Positions 25,101 to 40,437 of a DNA stretch of 64,000 nucleotides are shown here, one piece after another; within the stretch, counting starts at the first letter, position 1, and every line of letters begins with the position of its first letter. The position numbers and the translations under genes are program-made. Below the pieces are notes generated by a model that had not been told where the DNA came from, did no database searches, and saw only the letters and a list, made by a program, of their open reading frames with translations. Origin of the DNA: Streptomyces sp. SAJ15 (GTDB lineage: Bacteria; Actinomycetota; Actinomycetes; Streptomycetales; Streptomycetaceae); NCBI RefSeq assembly GCF_007595705.1, contig NZ_NISY01000005.1:186001-250000 (forward strand), in the 5' to 3' direction.

Positions 25101-25307
25101 CTCCCAGTGGTACGACGTGCGCAGGATGGTGTGCCGGTCGACGGCCCGCTGCCAGGCCCGTTCCAGCGCGTCGGGGTCCAGGTCGCCGTCAAGGGTCTGG
25201 ATGATCTGGTCGACGTAGAAGGACGTACCGGGGTCGAGGATGGTGTGGTACAGGAGGCCCTGCTGGAGCGGGGAGAGGGGGTGGACTCCCTCGATGCTCG
25301 TGGTCAT
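22140..25307 (-). CDS. NRPS module: C-A-PCP, no release domain
   Basis: 1055-aa single-module NRPS. It starts directly in a condensation domain (LSPLQQGLLYH at the N-terminus; active site HHILLDAWS near 146), then an A domain (YTSGSTGRPKG near 619) and a PCP (LGGNSIKATR near 1009). Specificity residues read by eye are D-A-F-V-V-G-V-I-W-K; I recognise no exact match, though the pattern suits a small or aliphatic residue. The usual YGPTE motif is YGHTE here. The protein stops right after the PCP with no docking tail or release domain, so the chain must be passed on or released in trans. The ATG at 25307 overlaps the PKS stop (ATGA), so this module is coupled to the KS-AT-DH-KR PKS before it. 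Confidence 0.93.
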   Translation of the reverse strand: MTTSIEGVHPLSPLQQGLLYHTILDPGTSFYVDQIIQTLDGDLDPDALERAWQRAVDRHTILRTSYHWEEIAEPAQVVHAHGSARVERHDWRDADTGEAAGVEERLEDFLRADRGRGFRLDRPPLFRLHLIRVAERRHIFVLRYHHILLDAWSALMLLEDVLVHYDRLVRGETPPTPRVRPYHDYVTWLRGQDTRGTEEFWRAQLAGFRPAPLAVAAPQHLAERPNGARGDDRENPEVTRTLSRETGDALRRLVREHRLTLSTVLQTAWGLLLSRYTDQSDVVFGMTMTHRPAELDGIEDTLGLFINTLPLRAHLDPNRPFVEACARMQATQTGVRQHLASPLAEVQQWSDAEPGEPLFDSIMTILNVPRMGDLGNRSGELTVRRGEYRYHTNYPLAVLVIPDEEISLRIGYDRSRFDAATVERLLGHYATILETLAADLTLPPREISLLTDEERRAIDAWGRGETAAPSTLCLQQLFEERAALSPDAPALTFGAETLTYRQLDERANQMAHLLRDHGIGRDLRVGLCLDRSTDLIVAMLGVLKAGGAFVPLDPAYPEERLAFMSRDAGLSLLLTSGTACGHLPELDVPRILLDEPGAALDRWPTRALPGGVEPDDLAYVIYTSGSTGRPKGALVTHGGAVNSCLAQREAFGAGPGDRVLQWASPSFDASVFEVFLALGTGAVLCLATRDDVMPGPALVDLLERERVSWLVMAPSALAALPLDARARLPHLRGIVLGGESVSPELLARWCPDVRVFNVYGHTETSIWATVEECAADGNWPSVGRPVRGVRLHVLDGNGQPVPVGIPGELCLGGVQVGRGYLNRPELTSERFPADPFSDVPGSRLYRSGDLLRWRPDGRLEFVGRVDGQTKLRGLRIETGEVESALRDHPAVKDAAVVVRDGAGAGDQLLVAYLVLAPDAGQVADDWRELLRKRLPDYMVPNAFVTLDSLPLTANGKLDHAALPEPERTAPVGADTAPATPTQRRMAELWAETLGLEEVGLHEDFYVLGGNSIKATRIASRVRQEWQVDFSVRAVLENPTVASCAAALDPTSTPGS

Positions 25308-28300
25308 CGGCTCCGCCTTTCTGTGGTGCTGTCGTCGGCTGGGGTGTCGTCGGCCGCGTCCGTGCGAGCCTCGGGTGCGGGCTCGTCGGTCATGACGGCG
25401 CCGAGACGCGAGAGGAGCCGTCGCAGGTCGCCCTCGGCCAGATGGCTGCCGGTCACGCCGGAGGGCGTGGGGGCGTCGGGCGCCGGGGCCGGCCGGTCGC
25501 GCTCGTCGGCGGGCGGCGGGGTCACCGTGCCGGCCGACGCGGCGAGTTCGGCGATCGTGGGGTGGGCGAAGAAGTCGGCCTCGGTGAGCCGGATGCCGGC
25601 CTGCTTGGCCCTGCTGACGATGCGCAGGCTGGTGATGGAGTCGCCGCCCAGCCGGAAGTAGTCGTCCTCGACGCCGACGGGGTGGATGCCGAGCAGCGAC
25701 TCCCAGATCGCCACGAGCGCGGCCTCCCGGTCGTCGCGGGGCGCGACGGCGGGCCCGAGGGTGTCGGGGCGGTCGTAGACGGTCTGCCGGTCGGCGGACC
25801 GGCCCTCGCGACGGGCGCGGGCCGCGGTGTCCGCCGCGGACGAGCGCCTGCCGCCGGCCTCGCCGGCGTGGACGTACGCGTGGTGGACGCCGGTGCGCAG
25901 CACGTCTTCCAGGGCGCGGAACGCGGGTTCGGGCTCCAGCATGCCGAAGCCGCTCTCGCGTACCCGGCGGCCGGCGTGCTCGTCGAGGGTGGCGACCATC
26001 CCGGAACCGCTCCACGGCCCCCATGCCACGCTGGTCGCGGGCAGTCCGAGGAACTGCCGGTGGTGGGCGAGGGCGTCCAGGAACGCGTTGGCGGCGGCGT
26101 ATCCGCTCTGGCCGCGCGAGCCCATGAGGGCGGCCACGGACGAGTAGAGGACGAAGAACTCCAGCTTGGCGTCGTGCGTCAGCCGGTGCAGGTTCCAGGC
26201 GCCGCGCATCTTGGGGGCCATGACCGCGCGCAGTCGGCCGGCGTTCTGCCGCCGCACGCTGCCGTCGTCCAGGACGCCGGCGGCGTGGATCACGCCGCGC
26301 AGCGGCGGCATGGCGGCGGCCACCTCGGTGAGGACCCGCGCGACGGCGTCGAAGTCCGCGACGTCGGCCTGGTGGACCACCACCTCGACGCCCGCCCGCC
26401 GCCACTGCGCGACGCGCTCCCCGGCGGTCCCGGAGGGCGCCGTGCGTCCGACGAGGGCGAGGTGCCGGGCACCGCGCCGCACCAGCCAGTCGGCGGTGTG
26501 CAGGCCGAGCGCGCCGAGCCCGCCGGTCAGCAGGTAGGTGCCGTCCGGTCGCACGAGTTCCTCGGGGGCGGCCGTCCCGGGCGGGGCGACCCGCTCCGTT
26601 CCCGCGACGTACCGCCGGCCGTCGCGGATCGCGACCTGGTCGTCGTCGCCGCGGGCGAGCGCCTCGGCGGTCAGCGCCGCGGCCTCGCTCCGCGGCGACC
26701 GCCCGGCCGGGTCGAGGTCGAGGAGGACGCAGCGTACGTCGGGGTTCTCGGCGTTGGCGATGGCGGCGAGGCCCCACAGCGGGGCGTGCGTGACGTGGAC
26801 CGGGTGGGCGGAGAGCGACCGTGTCCCGCGCGTGGCCACCAGGACCCGCGCACGGTGCCCGGGGGCGCCCAGTGCCTGGAGGACGGCGAGAAGGGCTCCG
26901 GTCCCGCTCTCCTGGGCCCGGTCGAGGTCGTCCGCGGTGGGCTCCTCCCGAGGCTCGTCCAGTCCCCACAGGAACGCCACGTTCGAGGGCGGTTCGGACC
27001 CGGCGTGCTCCCGGAGGAGCGTGGCGACGCCGTCCGCGTCGCGGGCCGCGGCCTCGACCAGGGTGACCCGCTGCCCGGCCTCGTCCAGCTGTGCGGCCAG
27101 GGCCGCCCCCACACCCCCGCGGTCGGCGAGGATCAGCCAGTCCTCGGCGGCCGGTGTGCCGGCGGGCTCGGCGTCCACGGCCTTCCACGCGGGGCGCCGG
27201 ACGACGGCGGTGTCCCGGCGCAGCAGGGCGTCCGCCGCGACCCGGCGCACCCAGAGGCCGTCCAGCCGCAGCACGGCCTCGCCGTCGTCGTCGAGCAGCA
27301 GGACGTCGGCGACGACCGTGTCGCCGTCGGGGCTCTGCTCCGGGTGCTCCCGCACGCGGCACCACAGGGGTGCGGACGGCGGCTCCTTGTGGAAGCGCAG
27401 CGCGTCGAGCCGGATCGGGACCCGCACGCCGAGTTCGGCGTCCGGCCGGGCCGACCAGGCCAGGGCCACCACGGCCTGGACGCACGCGTCGACGAGGCCC
27501 GGGTGCAGCAGGAACGGCCCGTCCCCGCCGTCGTGGGGCGGCGGCACCATCCGGATCAGCAGCTCGCCTTCACGGCGGGTCAGTTCGCCGAGGCGACGGA
27601 AGCCGTCGCCGAGCTCGGCGCCGCTCTCCCGCATGGCGGTGTAGAAGTCCGCGCCGTCCAGTCGCCGGCCCGGCCGGTCGAGCAGGTCGCCGAGCGCGGG
27701 CGGTGGGACCTCCGCCTCGGACCCGGTGCGCACGGTGCCCACGGCGTGTGTCGTCCAGGCCCGCTGGTCGGTGGTTCCGGCGGGCGCGCTGACCACGCGG
27801 AAGGCCCGCGGCTCGGTGTCCTCGCCGGCGGCGGGGGCCGGGGCGCCGTCGGGCCCGTCCGGGCCGTCGATGATCAGTTGGATGTCGCGCTCGGCGTCGT
27901 CCAGCGCGAGCGCCTGCGGGAAGGAGACCCCCTCCAGCACGGCGTGCCCGCCGGCCCCCTGCCGCGCGGCGAGGTCGTGCACGGCGGCGACGGTCATGGC
28001 GAGGTGGGACGCGGCCGGGACCACCACCTCGTCGAAGAGCACGTGGTCCGCGAGGAAGGCCGGGGAGTCGGCCGTGAAGCGGGTCTGGTGGACGGTGTCG
28101 CGCAGCGCGGGCGAGCTCAGCCGGGTGCCGGGGAAGACGGGCGTGCCCGCCGGCCGTGAGCCGCGTGCGCCCCGGGTGTCCCGCCAGTAGCGCTTGCGTC
28201 CGAAGGGGTACGTGGGCAAAGACACCCGGCGTCCGCCCGATCCGGCGTGCACCGCCCGCCAGTCGATGTCGGCCCCGGCCTCGTACAGCCGCCCCAGGGT

Positions 28301-30911
28301 CTGGAGGATCTGCCGCCCGTCGTCGGCGCGGCGGGACAGGGAGGGCAGCCAGAGCCGATCCCCTCGCGGGTCCAGGCCCTGCTTGGTGACCAGACGGGTC
28401 AGGACGGGGTCCGGTCCGATCTCCAGGGCGGCGTCGAAGCGCCGCTCCAGCAGCGTGGCCACGGCGGGCAGGAAGCGGACCGCGTCGCGGGCGTTGCGCC
28501 GCCAGTAGTCCGCCCCCGCCATGTCCTCACCGCGGACGCGCCCGCCGGTCACCGTGGAGATGACGGGGATCGTCGCCGGCGCGTGCGGCACATCGGCGGC
28601 CAGGGCGCCGAACGGCTCCAGCATCGGGTCCATGAGCGCCGAGTGGAACGCGTGCGAGGTGGTGAGGCGGCGGACGCCGACGCCCTCGGCCTGGGCCCGC
28701 GTCAGCAGCTCGTCCAGGGCGTCGGCGGCGCCGGAGACGGCCGTCTGGTGCGGGCCGTTGACCGCCGCGACGCTCAGCCGGCCGTCGAAGGGGGCCAGCA
28801 GGGCCCGGACGGTGTCCTCGTCGGCCGCGACGACGGCCATCCCGCCCTCGCCGGGCAGCCGCCCCATCAGGCGGCCGCGTTCGGCGACCAGCGTCAGGGC
28901 GTCCTCCAGGCGCAGCACTCCGGCGGCGCAGGCGCCCGACAGCTCGCCGATGCTGTGGCCGAGGACGACGGAGGGCGTGACGCCCCACGACCGCCACAGC
29001 GACACCAGCGCGTAGGCCAGGGAGAACAGGGCGGGTTGGGCGTACTCGGTGCGGTCGATGAGCGTCGGGTCGGCGTCGTCCGCGTACAGCAGGTCCGTCA
29101 GGGACCAGCCGTACCGCTCCCGCAGCAGCCCCGCGCAGGTGTCGAGCGCCTGGCGGAACACCGGCTGGGTGGCGTACAGACCGGCGCCCATCCCGACGTA
29201 CTGGGAGGCCTGCCCGGTGAAGAGGAAGGCGGTGCGGAACTCCCGGCCGCCGCCGCGCGGCGCGGACCCGGTGGCCGGCGCCCGCCAGGCGGCGAGCTGG
29301 GCGGCGAGGTCCTCGGTGTCGGACGCGGCGAAGAACGCGCGGTGGGCGAAGTGGGCCCGTCCGGTGTCGGCGGAGTACGCCAGGTCCGCGCAGTCGAGCT
29401 CGGGGTGGAGCTCCAGGTGCCGACGGTAGCGCTCGACGACGCGGCCCAGGGCGGCCTCGTCCCGCGCGGACAGCGCGACCGGGTGCGGGGCCGGGCGGAC
29501 GGTGTCCCCGGCCGGGGGCGGGGGCGGGGCGACGGCGGGGGCCTCGGCGACGATCACGTGGGCGTTGGTGCCGCCGATGCCGAAGGAGCTCACTCCGGCC
29601 GTGCGGGGCCGCTCGCCCCGGGGCCAGGGGCGGGCCTCGGCGGGCACGTCGAGCAGCAGCTCGTCCCAGGAGACCTGCGGGGTGCGCTCCCGCAGGTGCA
29701 GATGGGCCGGGATCTCCTGGTGCTGGAGCGACAGCACCACCTTCATCAGGCCCGCGACACCGGCGGCCGCCTCCAGGTGACCGAGGTTGGTCTTCACCGT
29801 GCCCATCAGGAGCGGGCGTTCCGGTGAGCGTCCGCCGCGGTAGGCGGCGCCGAGCGCGTTCGCCTCGATGGGGTCGCCGATGGGGGTGCCGGTGCCGTGG
29901 GTCTCCACGTAGTCGACGTCCGCGGGCGCCACCCGTGCGGCCTTCAGGGCGGTGGTGATGAGGTCCTTCTGGGCGCTGCCGCTGGGGACCGTGAGGCCGC
30001 TGCCGCGGCCCCCGTGGTTCACCGCGGAGCCGCGCAGCACGGCGAGCACGGTGTCCCCGTCGGCCTGGGCGTCCGACAGTCGCTTGAGCACGACCATCCC
30101 GGCGCCCTCGCCGCGGGCGTACCCGTCGGCCGCGGCGTCGAAGGCGCGACTGCGCCCCTGGGGCGAGAGCACCCCGGCCTGGGACAGGTCGACGGTCATC
30201 TCCGGGGAGACCATGAGGTGGACGCCGCCGGCCAGCGCGAGGTCGCACTCCCCGGAGCGCAGGCTCTGCATCGCCAGGTGAACGGTCACCAGCGACGAGG
30301 AGCATCCGGTGTCGACCGCCAGGGACGGGCCGTGGAGGCCCAGCAGGTACGAGATGCGACCGGCCGCCACGCAGAACAGGTTGCCGGTGGCCATGTGCCC
30401 GTCGAGCCGGGTCAGGTCGGCGGTCTGCAGGAGTTTGTAGTCGTCGATGCCGATGCCGACGAACACACCGGTCTGGGATCCCCGGAGGCTGGTGGGGTCC
30501 TGCCCCATGTGCTCCAGGGCTTCCCAGGCGACCTCCAGGAGCAGCCGGTGCTGCGGGTCGAGCGTCTCGGCCTCCCTCGGGGGGATGCCGAAGAACTCGG
30601 CGTCGAAGGTGTCGATGGCGTCCAGGAACCCGCCGCGCCTGGCCCGGGTGGTGCCGGGGCGTGCCCCCTCGGGGTCGTGCAGGCTCTCGGCGTCCCACCG
30701 CCCCTCGGGGACGGTGGAGGTGGCGTCCGTCCGGGACCGCAGCAGGTTCCAGTACGTCTCGGGGTCGTCGACTCCTCCGGGGAAGCGGCAGCCCATGCCC
30801 ACCACGGCGATCGGCTCGGGAGGCGGGGTGGTGTTGGACCGCTGGCGGCGCAGGCGCTCCTCGAGGAGGCTCCGCTGGGCGGCGGGGAGCGCCGCGATGC
30901 GGTCGGCGATG

Positions 30912-30919
<8 letters not shown>
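25304..30919 (-). CDS. Type I PKS module: KS-AT-DH-KR-carrier
   Basis: 1871-aa PKS. The KS has its Cys in DTGCSSS near 203 (Gly for the usual Ala), THGTGT and NLGHLEA. The AT has GHSIGE near 656 and HAFH near 758, the malonyl-CoA signature. The DH's first half reads HVLFDEVVVP near 956, where the usual HxxxGxxxxP glycine is Asp, so DH activity may be altered; the second-half Asp is in HPGLVDACVQ near 1141. The KR (GGLGALGL near 1466, Tyr in GYAAANAF) carries the LDD motif of B-type reductases. The carrier domain (LGGDSITS near 1760) looks PCP-like, suiting hand-over to the NRPS. There is no ER, so an alkene is expected if the DH works. The ATG at 30919 overlaps the end of the previous PKS gene by 8 nt. 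Confidence 0.94.
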
Positions 30920-37262
<6,343 letters not shown>

Positions 37263-37454
37263 TTCCGCGCCCCCCGCTCCATGATGATGAATGACAACCA
37301 AGAGAGAAACATGACGTGAAACTGACCGGTTATTTACCCGGAAGGCGGAACCTCTCGCCGGAAGCCGAGCGCATACGTGGGCAGCACGGAACCACCGCAA
37401 CGCGGAATGCTCTCGACCCGGAAAACCGAAGGCCGCGAGTGAAGATCAACTTCT

Positions 37455-37483
37455 TTGTAACCCGACCGACGAAGACCAGTCAA
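37455..37483 (-). promoter_or_regulatory. Candidate promoter of the PKS operon
   Basis: On the minus strand, TTGACT (37483-37478) and TTACAA (37460-37455) are separated by 17 nt. The -35 element is good and the -10 element weak. It would give a leader of roughly 185 nt to the GTG at 37262. Confidence 0.3.
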
Positions 37484-37511
37484 TCAATTTCCGAGGCCGA
37501 ACAGTTGATTG
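37481..37511. promoter_or_regulatory. Inverted repeat CAATCAA/TTGATTG overlapping the candidate promoter
   Basis: Perfect 7-nt arms at 37481-37487 and 37505-37511 with a 17-nt spacer. They overlap the -35 side of the candidate promoter, so they could be an operator. Confidence 0.4.
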
Positions 37512-37542
37512 TCCGTTACATCCGGGTATCGACCCATGGAAT

Positions 37543-37557
37543 CCGTCACATTGACGG
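37543..37557. promoter_or_regulatory. Short perfect palindrome CCGTCA-N3-TGACGG
   Basis: Fifteen bases with perfect 6-nt arms, upstream of the candidate PKS promoter. Size and symmetry suit a dimeric repressor or activator site. Confidence 0.4.
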
Positions 37558-37720
37558 CATAACAGAGCCACTCGACAACGACGCGCGACCGGCGAGACGC
37601 AATCGATGCGAGCAGCGAGATAAATGCAACTAGATGTAGTTTGCAATTATTACCCCATGGCAATGCGGCGCCGATTCAACCGCGTCACTTTGGAGTTTCT
37701 TTACCGAAGCAGAACGACGG

Positions 37721-37758
37721 ACGGGCACCGACGGCGATCCAAGGCCGTCAGTGCCCGT
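37721..37758 (-). terminator. Hairpin terminator after the clpP-associated small gene
   Basis: Arms 37721-37735 and 37744-37758 pair over 15 positions with a single mismatch around an 8-nt loop. The hairpin begins 18 nt past the stop of the 107-aa gene, so the clpP transcript probably ends here. Confidence 0.7.
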
Positions 37759-37775
37759 AGAGAAGGAGGTATCTT

Positions 37776-38099
37776 TCAGGAGGAGCCGCCGGGCGGCACC
37801 CCCTCGCCGGAAGGACCGAGACGCGGAAGGAATCGGTCGCCATCAAGAGATTGCAAAGCTTCGGTCATGGTGCGTACATGAATCTCCTTCTCATGGCGCT
37901 CGAACATCAGAGAAAGCGCGTCGCGCAGCGCTCGCGTCTCGGAGACGAGCGCCTGCGCTGCCCGCAGAGCCGTGTACGTCCCCGTGGTCTGGGTGGGGTT
38001 GACGCTGCTCAGACGCTTCAGCACCGCCAGGTAGGCATCCACCACCTGGCCTTCGGCCTCGGTGAGAGCCGGGACTCGGGGACCTTCGGAAAACATCAT
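37776..38099 (-). CDS. Small protein of unknown function downstream of clpP
   Basis: About 107 aa, not recognised. The sequence is mostly helix-forming (roughly residues 12-85, rich in Ala, Leu, Glu and Arg) with a disordered Gly/Pro tail, and no membrane segment or signal peptide. Two adjacent ATGs (38099 and 38096) are possible starts, with AGGCGG about 8 nt upstream of the first. It follows clpP by 108 bp on the same strand and is closed by a hairpin, so the two are probably co-transcribed. It might be a ClpP partner or regulator, but this rests only on position. A longer in-frame version extends upstream without a better start. Confidence 0.5.
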   Translation of the reverse strand: MMFSEGPRVPALTEAEGQVVDAYLAVLKRLSSVNPTQTTGTYTALRAAQALVSETRALRDALSLMFERHEKEIHVRTMTEALQSLDGDRFLPRLGPSGEGVPPGGSS

Positions 38100-38207
38100 G
38101 GACGCGACCGCCTGTCTGTACTCGACTTCTCCATGCCCTCTCGGCGACCTCTCCCGCGCCGGGTGGCGGCCGGACCGAGCGCGGTCCGCCGGCACCCGGC
38201 GCGCCGG

Positions 38208-38861
38208 TTAGACCAGCTGGTTGTTGCGGGGCACGACGACCTGGTCCACGATTCCGTACTCCAGGGCTTCCTGGGCGGTGAGGATCTTGTCGCGCTCGAT
38301 GTCCTCGCGGACCTTCTCGAGCGGCGCGTTGGAATGCTTGGAGAGGAGCTCTTCGAGCTGGTCCCGCATCCGCAGGATCTCCGCGGCCTGGATTTCAAGG
38401 TCCGAGACCTGGGCGCGCCCCAGTTCGGTGTACGGCTGGTGAATGAGGATCCGGGCGTTGGGCAGCGCCATACGCTTTCCCGGAGTGCCCGCCGCCAGCA
38501 GGACTGCGGCGCCCGAAGCGGCCTGCCCGAGGCACACCGTCTGAATGTCGGGCTTCACGTACTGCATGGTGTCGTAAATGGCCGTCAGCGCCGTGAACGA
38601 TCCGCCCGGGCTGTTGATGTAGAGGGCGATGTCCCGGTCCGGGTCCATCGACTCCAGGCACACCAACTGCGCCATGATGTCATTGGCCGACGCGTCGTCG
38701 ATCGGCGCGCCCAGGAAGATGATGCGCTCCTCGAAAAGCTTGGCGTACGGGTCGTATTCACGGGTCCCGTGAGCGGTGCGCTCGACGAATCGCGGCACCA
38801 CATAGCGCGCCTCGGGGCGGGGCAGTCGAGCGGCGGCGTGGTCGGCGGTGTTCGGATTCAC
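38208..38861 (-). CDS. clpP: ATP-dependent Clp protease proteolytic subunit, orphan copy
   Basis: 217-aa ClpP serine peptidase. All landmarks are present: YINSPGGS (about residue 70), the nucleophile Ser in GQAASGAAVLLAAG (near 103), catalytic His in ILIHQP (near 128), and the Asp region in IERDKILTAQEALEYGIVDQV. The GTG at 38861 has AGGAGG 5 nt upstream, which is why longer starts are rejected. Housekeeping Streptomyces clpP genes normally sit as clpP1clpP2 beside tig/clpX, or as clpP3clpP4. This copy is alone among PKS/NRPS genes. Such copies occur as self-resistance genes in acyldepsipeptide and other ClpP-inhibitor clusters, so it may mark ClpP as the product's target. Its N-terminus has about 20 residues ahead of the core. 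Confidence 0.95.
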   Translation of the reverse strand: MNPNTADHAAARLPRPEARYVVPRFVERTAHGTREYDPYAKLFEERIIFLGAPIDDASANDIMAQLVCLESMDPDRDIALYINSPGGSFTALTAIYDTMQYVKPDIQTVCLGQAASGAAVLLAAGTPGKRMALPNARILIHQPYTELGRAQVSDLEIQAAEILRMRDQLEELLSKHSNAPLEKVREDIERDKILTAQEALEYGIVDQVVVPRNNQLV

Positions 38862-39014
38862 GAAGTCCTCCTGGTTCAACTGGCGGAAACCGCCCGACGG
38901 GCGATTGTCGAAGCTACGAAATGTGCGCACCGCGCGGACCGCGGACCGCGCGAGGCGAGCGAGGCGGTGCCGTACCGCACCTCGCGGTGTGGTCGGTTAC
39001 CCGGAAGCGGGCCT

Positions 39015-39857
39015 TCACCGCTGCGTCGTGGCGCCGGCCCCGGCGGGGGCCGCCGGGTCGCCGGGGGGTGCCGGTGTCGCCGCCCAGTCCTCGACGGCCT
39101 GGTCGATCACCCGGGCGACATCGGCGAGCCGAGCCTCGTCCATCATCGAGTAGTGCGTGCCGCCGGCCCACGCGACGGGCACCGGACGCCCGACGACCGT
39201 GGACCAGCCGAGGCAGTCCGGCGCGGCGTTCCAGCCGGTCTCGTCCCGCGCCCTGATCATCAGCAGCGGCGCGGCACAGGGCCGCGCCTGCCATCCCCCG
39301 TCGAAGATCCCCTGATGCCAGGCGTAGACGTCCCAGAAGGGACGCAGGTCGGCGCCGGTCAGACCGGGCGTGTCGCTCGCCACGGCGATCAACTCCGCCG
39401 CGTGGTCGAGCAGTTCGTCGACCGAGGTGGCGCCCGTGCCGGAGAGGTCGACTCCGAGGAGGCCACCCACCTCCGTGGCCGGGTCGGTCGTCCGCCCGTC
39501 CAGGATGTCGTGGGTCGCGCTGTCCAGAAGGATGACGCCCGCCGGAGCGTGCCCCCGCTCCTCGCTGAGTCGCGCCATCTCCACGGCCACCGGGCCGCTG
39601 AAGGACCAGCCGACGAAGATGGGCGTGGCGTCGGAGTCGGCCGCGCGGAACTGCGCGAGGTAGGTCTCCGCGATCCCCTCGATGGATCGGGGGGCGGCGG
39701 GGTCGATGCCCGACGCCTGGAAGGCGTACACGGAGCAGTCCGAGGCCAGGTGCGGCCGCAGCGCACGGAACGACGCCGCCGATCCGCTCGCCGGGTGGAT
39801 GAAGACCAGCGCGTGCCGTCCGCTGGACTCCCTGAGACGGACCAGGTTCCCGCCCAC
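39015..39857 (-). CDS. Stand-alone thioesterase/alpha-beta hydrolase
   Basis: 280-aa hydrolase resembling integrated PKS/NRPS thioesterase domains rather than type II editing enzymes. Triad candidates: Ser in VGWSFSGP (near 88), Asp in LLDSATHD (near 115), His in GGTHYSMMDE (near 245). HPASGSAASFRAL near residue 20 is the usual oxyanion-side motif. The GTG at 39857 has AAGGAG 8 nt upstream. Since the first PKS/NRPS set lacks a fused release domain, this enzyme is a good candidate to release that chain in trans. It lies next to clpP, 153 bp upstream, same strand. The C-terminus is a disordered Ala/Pro tail. Confidence 0.85.
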   Translation of the reverse strand: MGGNLVRLRESSGRHALVFIHPASGSAASFRALRPHLASDCSVYAFQASGIDPAAPRSIEGIAETYLAQFRAADSDATPIFVGWSFSGPVAVEMARLSEERGHAPAGVILLDSATHDILDGRTTDPATEVGGLLGVDLSGTGATSVDELLDHAAELIAVASDTPGLTGADLRPFWDVYAWHQGIFDGGWQARPCAAPLLMIRARDETGWNAAPDCLGWSTVVGRPVPVAWAGGTHYSMMDEARLADVARVIDQAVEDWAATPAPPGDPAAPAGAGATTQR

Positions 39858-39942
39858 TTCAACAGCTCCTTGTTCGCTCTCGTACACGGTCGACCGACGG
39901 GCAACGCGCGCGTTCCCCCCGGCGAAAACGTTGTCAGCCAAA

Positions 39943-39970
39943 TGTACAGGACGTACAGAACGTAGGATAC
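39943..39970 (+). promoter_or_regulatory. YefM/Phd-type operator with TGTACA core, nonamer repeats
   Basis: TGTACA (39943-39948) followed by three 9-nt units, GTACAGGAC, GTACAGAAC and GTAGGATAC (39944-39970), ends 5 nt before the antitoxin ATG. TGTACA is the known core of the E. coli YefM operator, so autoregulation of the antitoxin gene is likely. It also lies in the divergent gap and could affect the thioesterase gene on the other strand. Confidence 0.5.
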
Positions 39971-39975
39971 GCAGC

Positions 39976-40266
39976 ATGGCCTATGAGATTCCGGTGACGC
40001 AAGCCAGGTCCGAGCTGGCGGAGCTCATCAACCGCGTGGTGTACGGCGGCGAACGCGTCGTGGTGACCCGGCACGGCAAGCCGCTCGTCGCCCTCGTGTC
40101 CGCCGCGGAGCTGGAGCGGCTCGAATCCGCCCAACAGGAGGCTCCGGAGCAGGTGATCGAGACCGTGTCCGTCGTGTCGGAGGTCCCCCCCACACCCGCC
40201 GAGCCGCTCCAGTTCGGCCTCGTCGCCGAGTACCAGAGGCCCTATGGGAGCTACGGGTCGTACTGA
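39976..40266 (+). CDS. Phd/YefM-family antitoxin, no toxin partner
   Basis: 96-aa protein. The N-terminal 50 residues match the DNA-binding half of Phd/YefM antitoxins: IPVTQARSELAELINRV, then ERVVVTRHGKPLVALVS. The C-terminal half, normally toxin-neutralising, is Glu/Pro/Val-rich and ends in a repeated Tyr-Gly-Ser motif. It is the only plus-strand gene I accept here. No RelE/YoeB/Doc-type toxin follows; downstream is only a tandem-repeat array. It may be an orphan antitoxin kept as a DNA-binding regulator, or its toxin may have been lost. The start is the ATG at 39976, with AGGA about 9 nt upstream. Confidence 0.88.
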   Translation: MAYEIPVTQARSELAELINRVVYGGERVVVTRHGKPLVALVSAAELERLESAQQEAPEQVIETVSVVSEVPPTPAEPLQFGLVAEYQRPYGSYGSY

Positions 40267-40437
40267 GCCCGCACGGCGGGCAAGTCCGCCGCCCGGTGCG
40301 CGCCGACACCCGGCGGCGAACGGCCGCCCCTGAAGGGGAACGGAGAACCGCGCGACCAGCCACCACGGTCACGCAGTCGATCGACGGCATGGCGCGGCAC
40401 GTCCCGCGGAGCGCTGAGCCGGCTGGCGCCGGACGTT

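Larger units (their letters stand above)
37263..37720. other. AT-richer intergenic control region upstream of the PKS operon
   Basis: About 460 bp with no convincing gene on either strand. Composition is visibly lower in GC than the rest of the window. Open frames on the plus strand show no family features and no plausible start sites. The region holds two inverted repeats and a candidate promoter, listed separately, and probably carries the leader and regulation of the main PKS operon. Confidence 0.6.

Noticed and set aside
37316..37633. 105-aa plus-strand frame in the AT-rich region upstream of the PKS operon
   Set aside because: Starts at a GTG with no ribosome site, shows no family features, and lies in a region better explained as promoter and leader.
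37624..37881. 85-aa plus-strand frame over the clpP-operon hairpin
   Set aside because: It runs through the terminator stem and into the antisense of the small gene; no conserved features.
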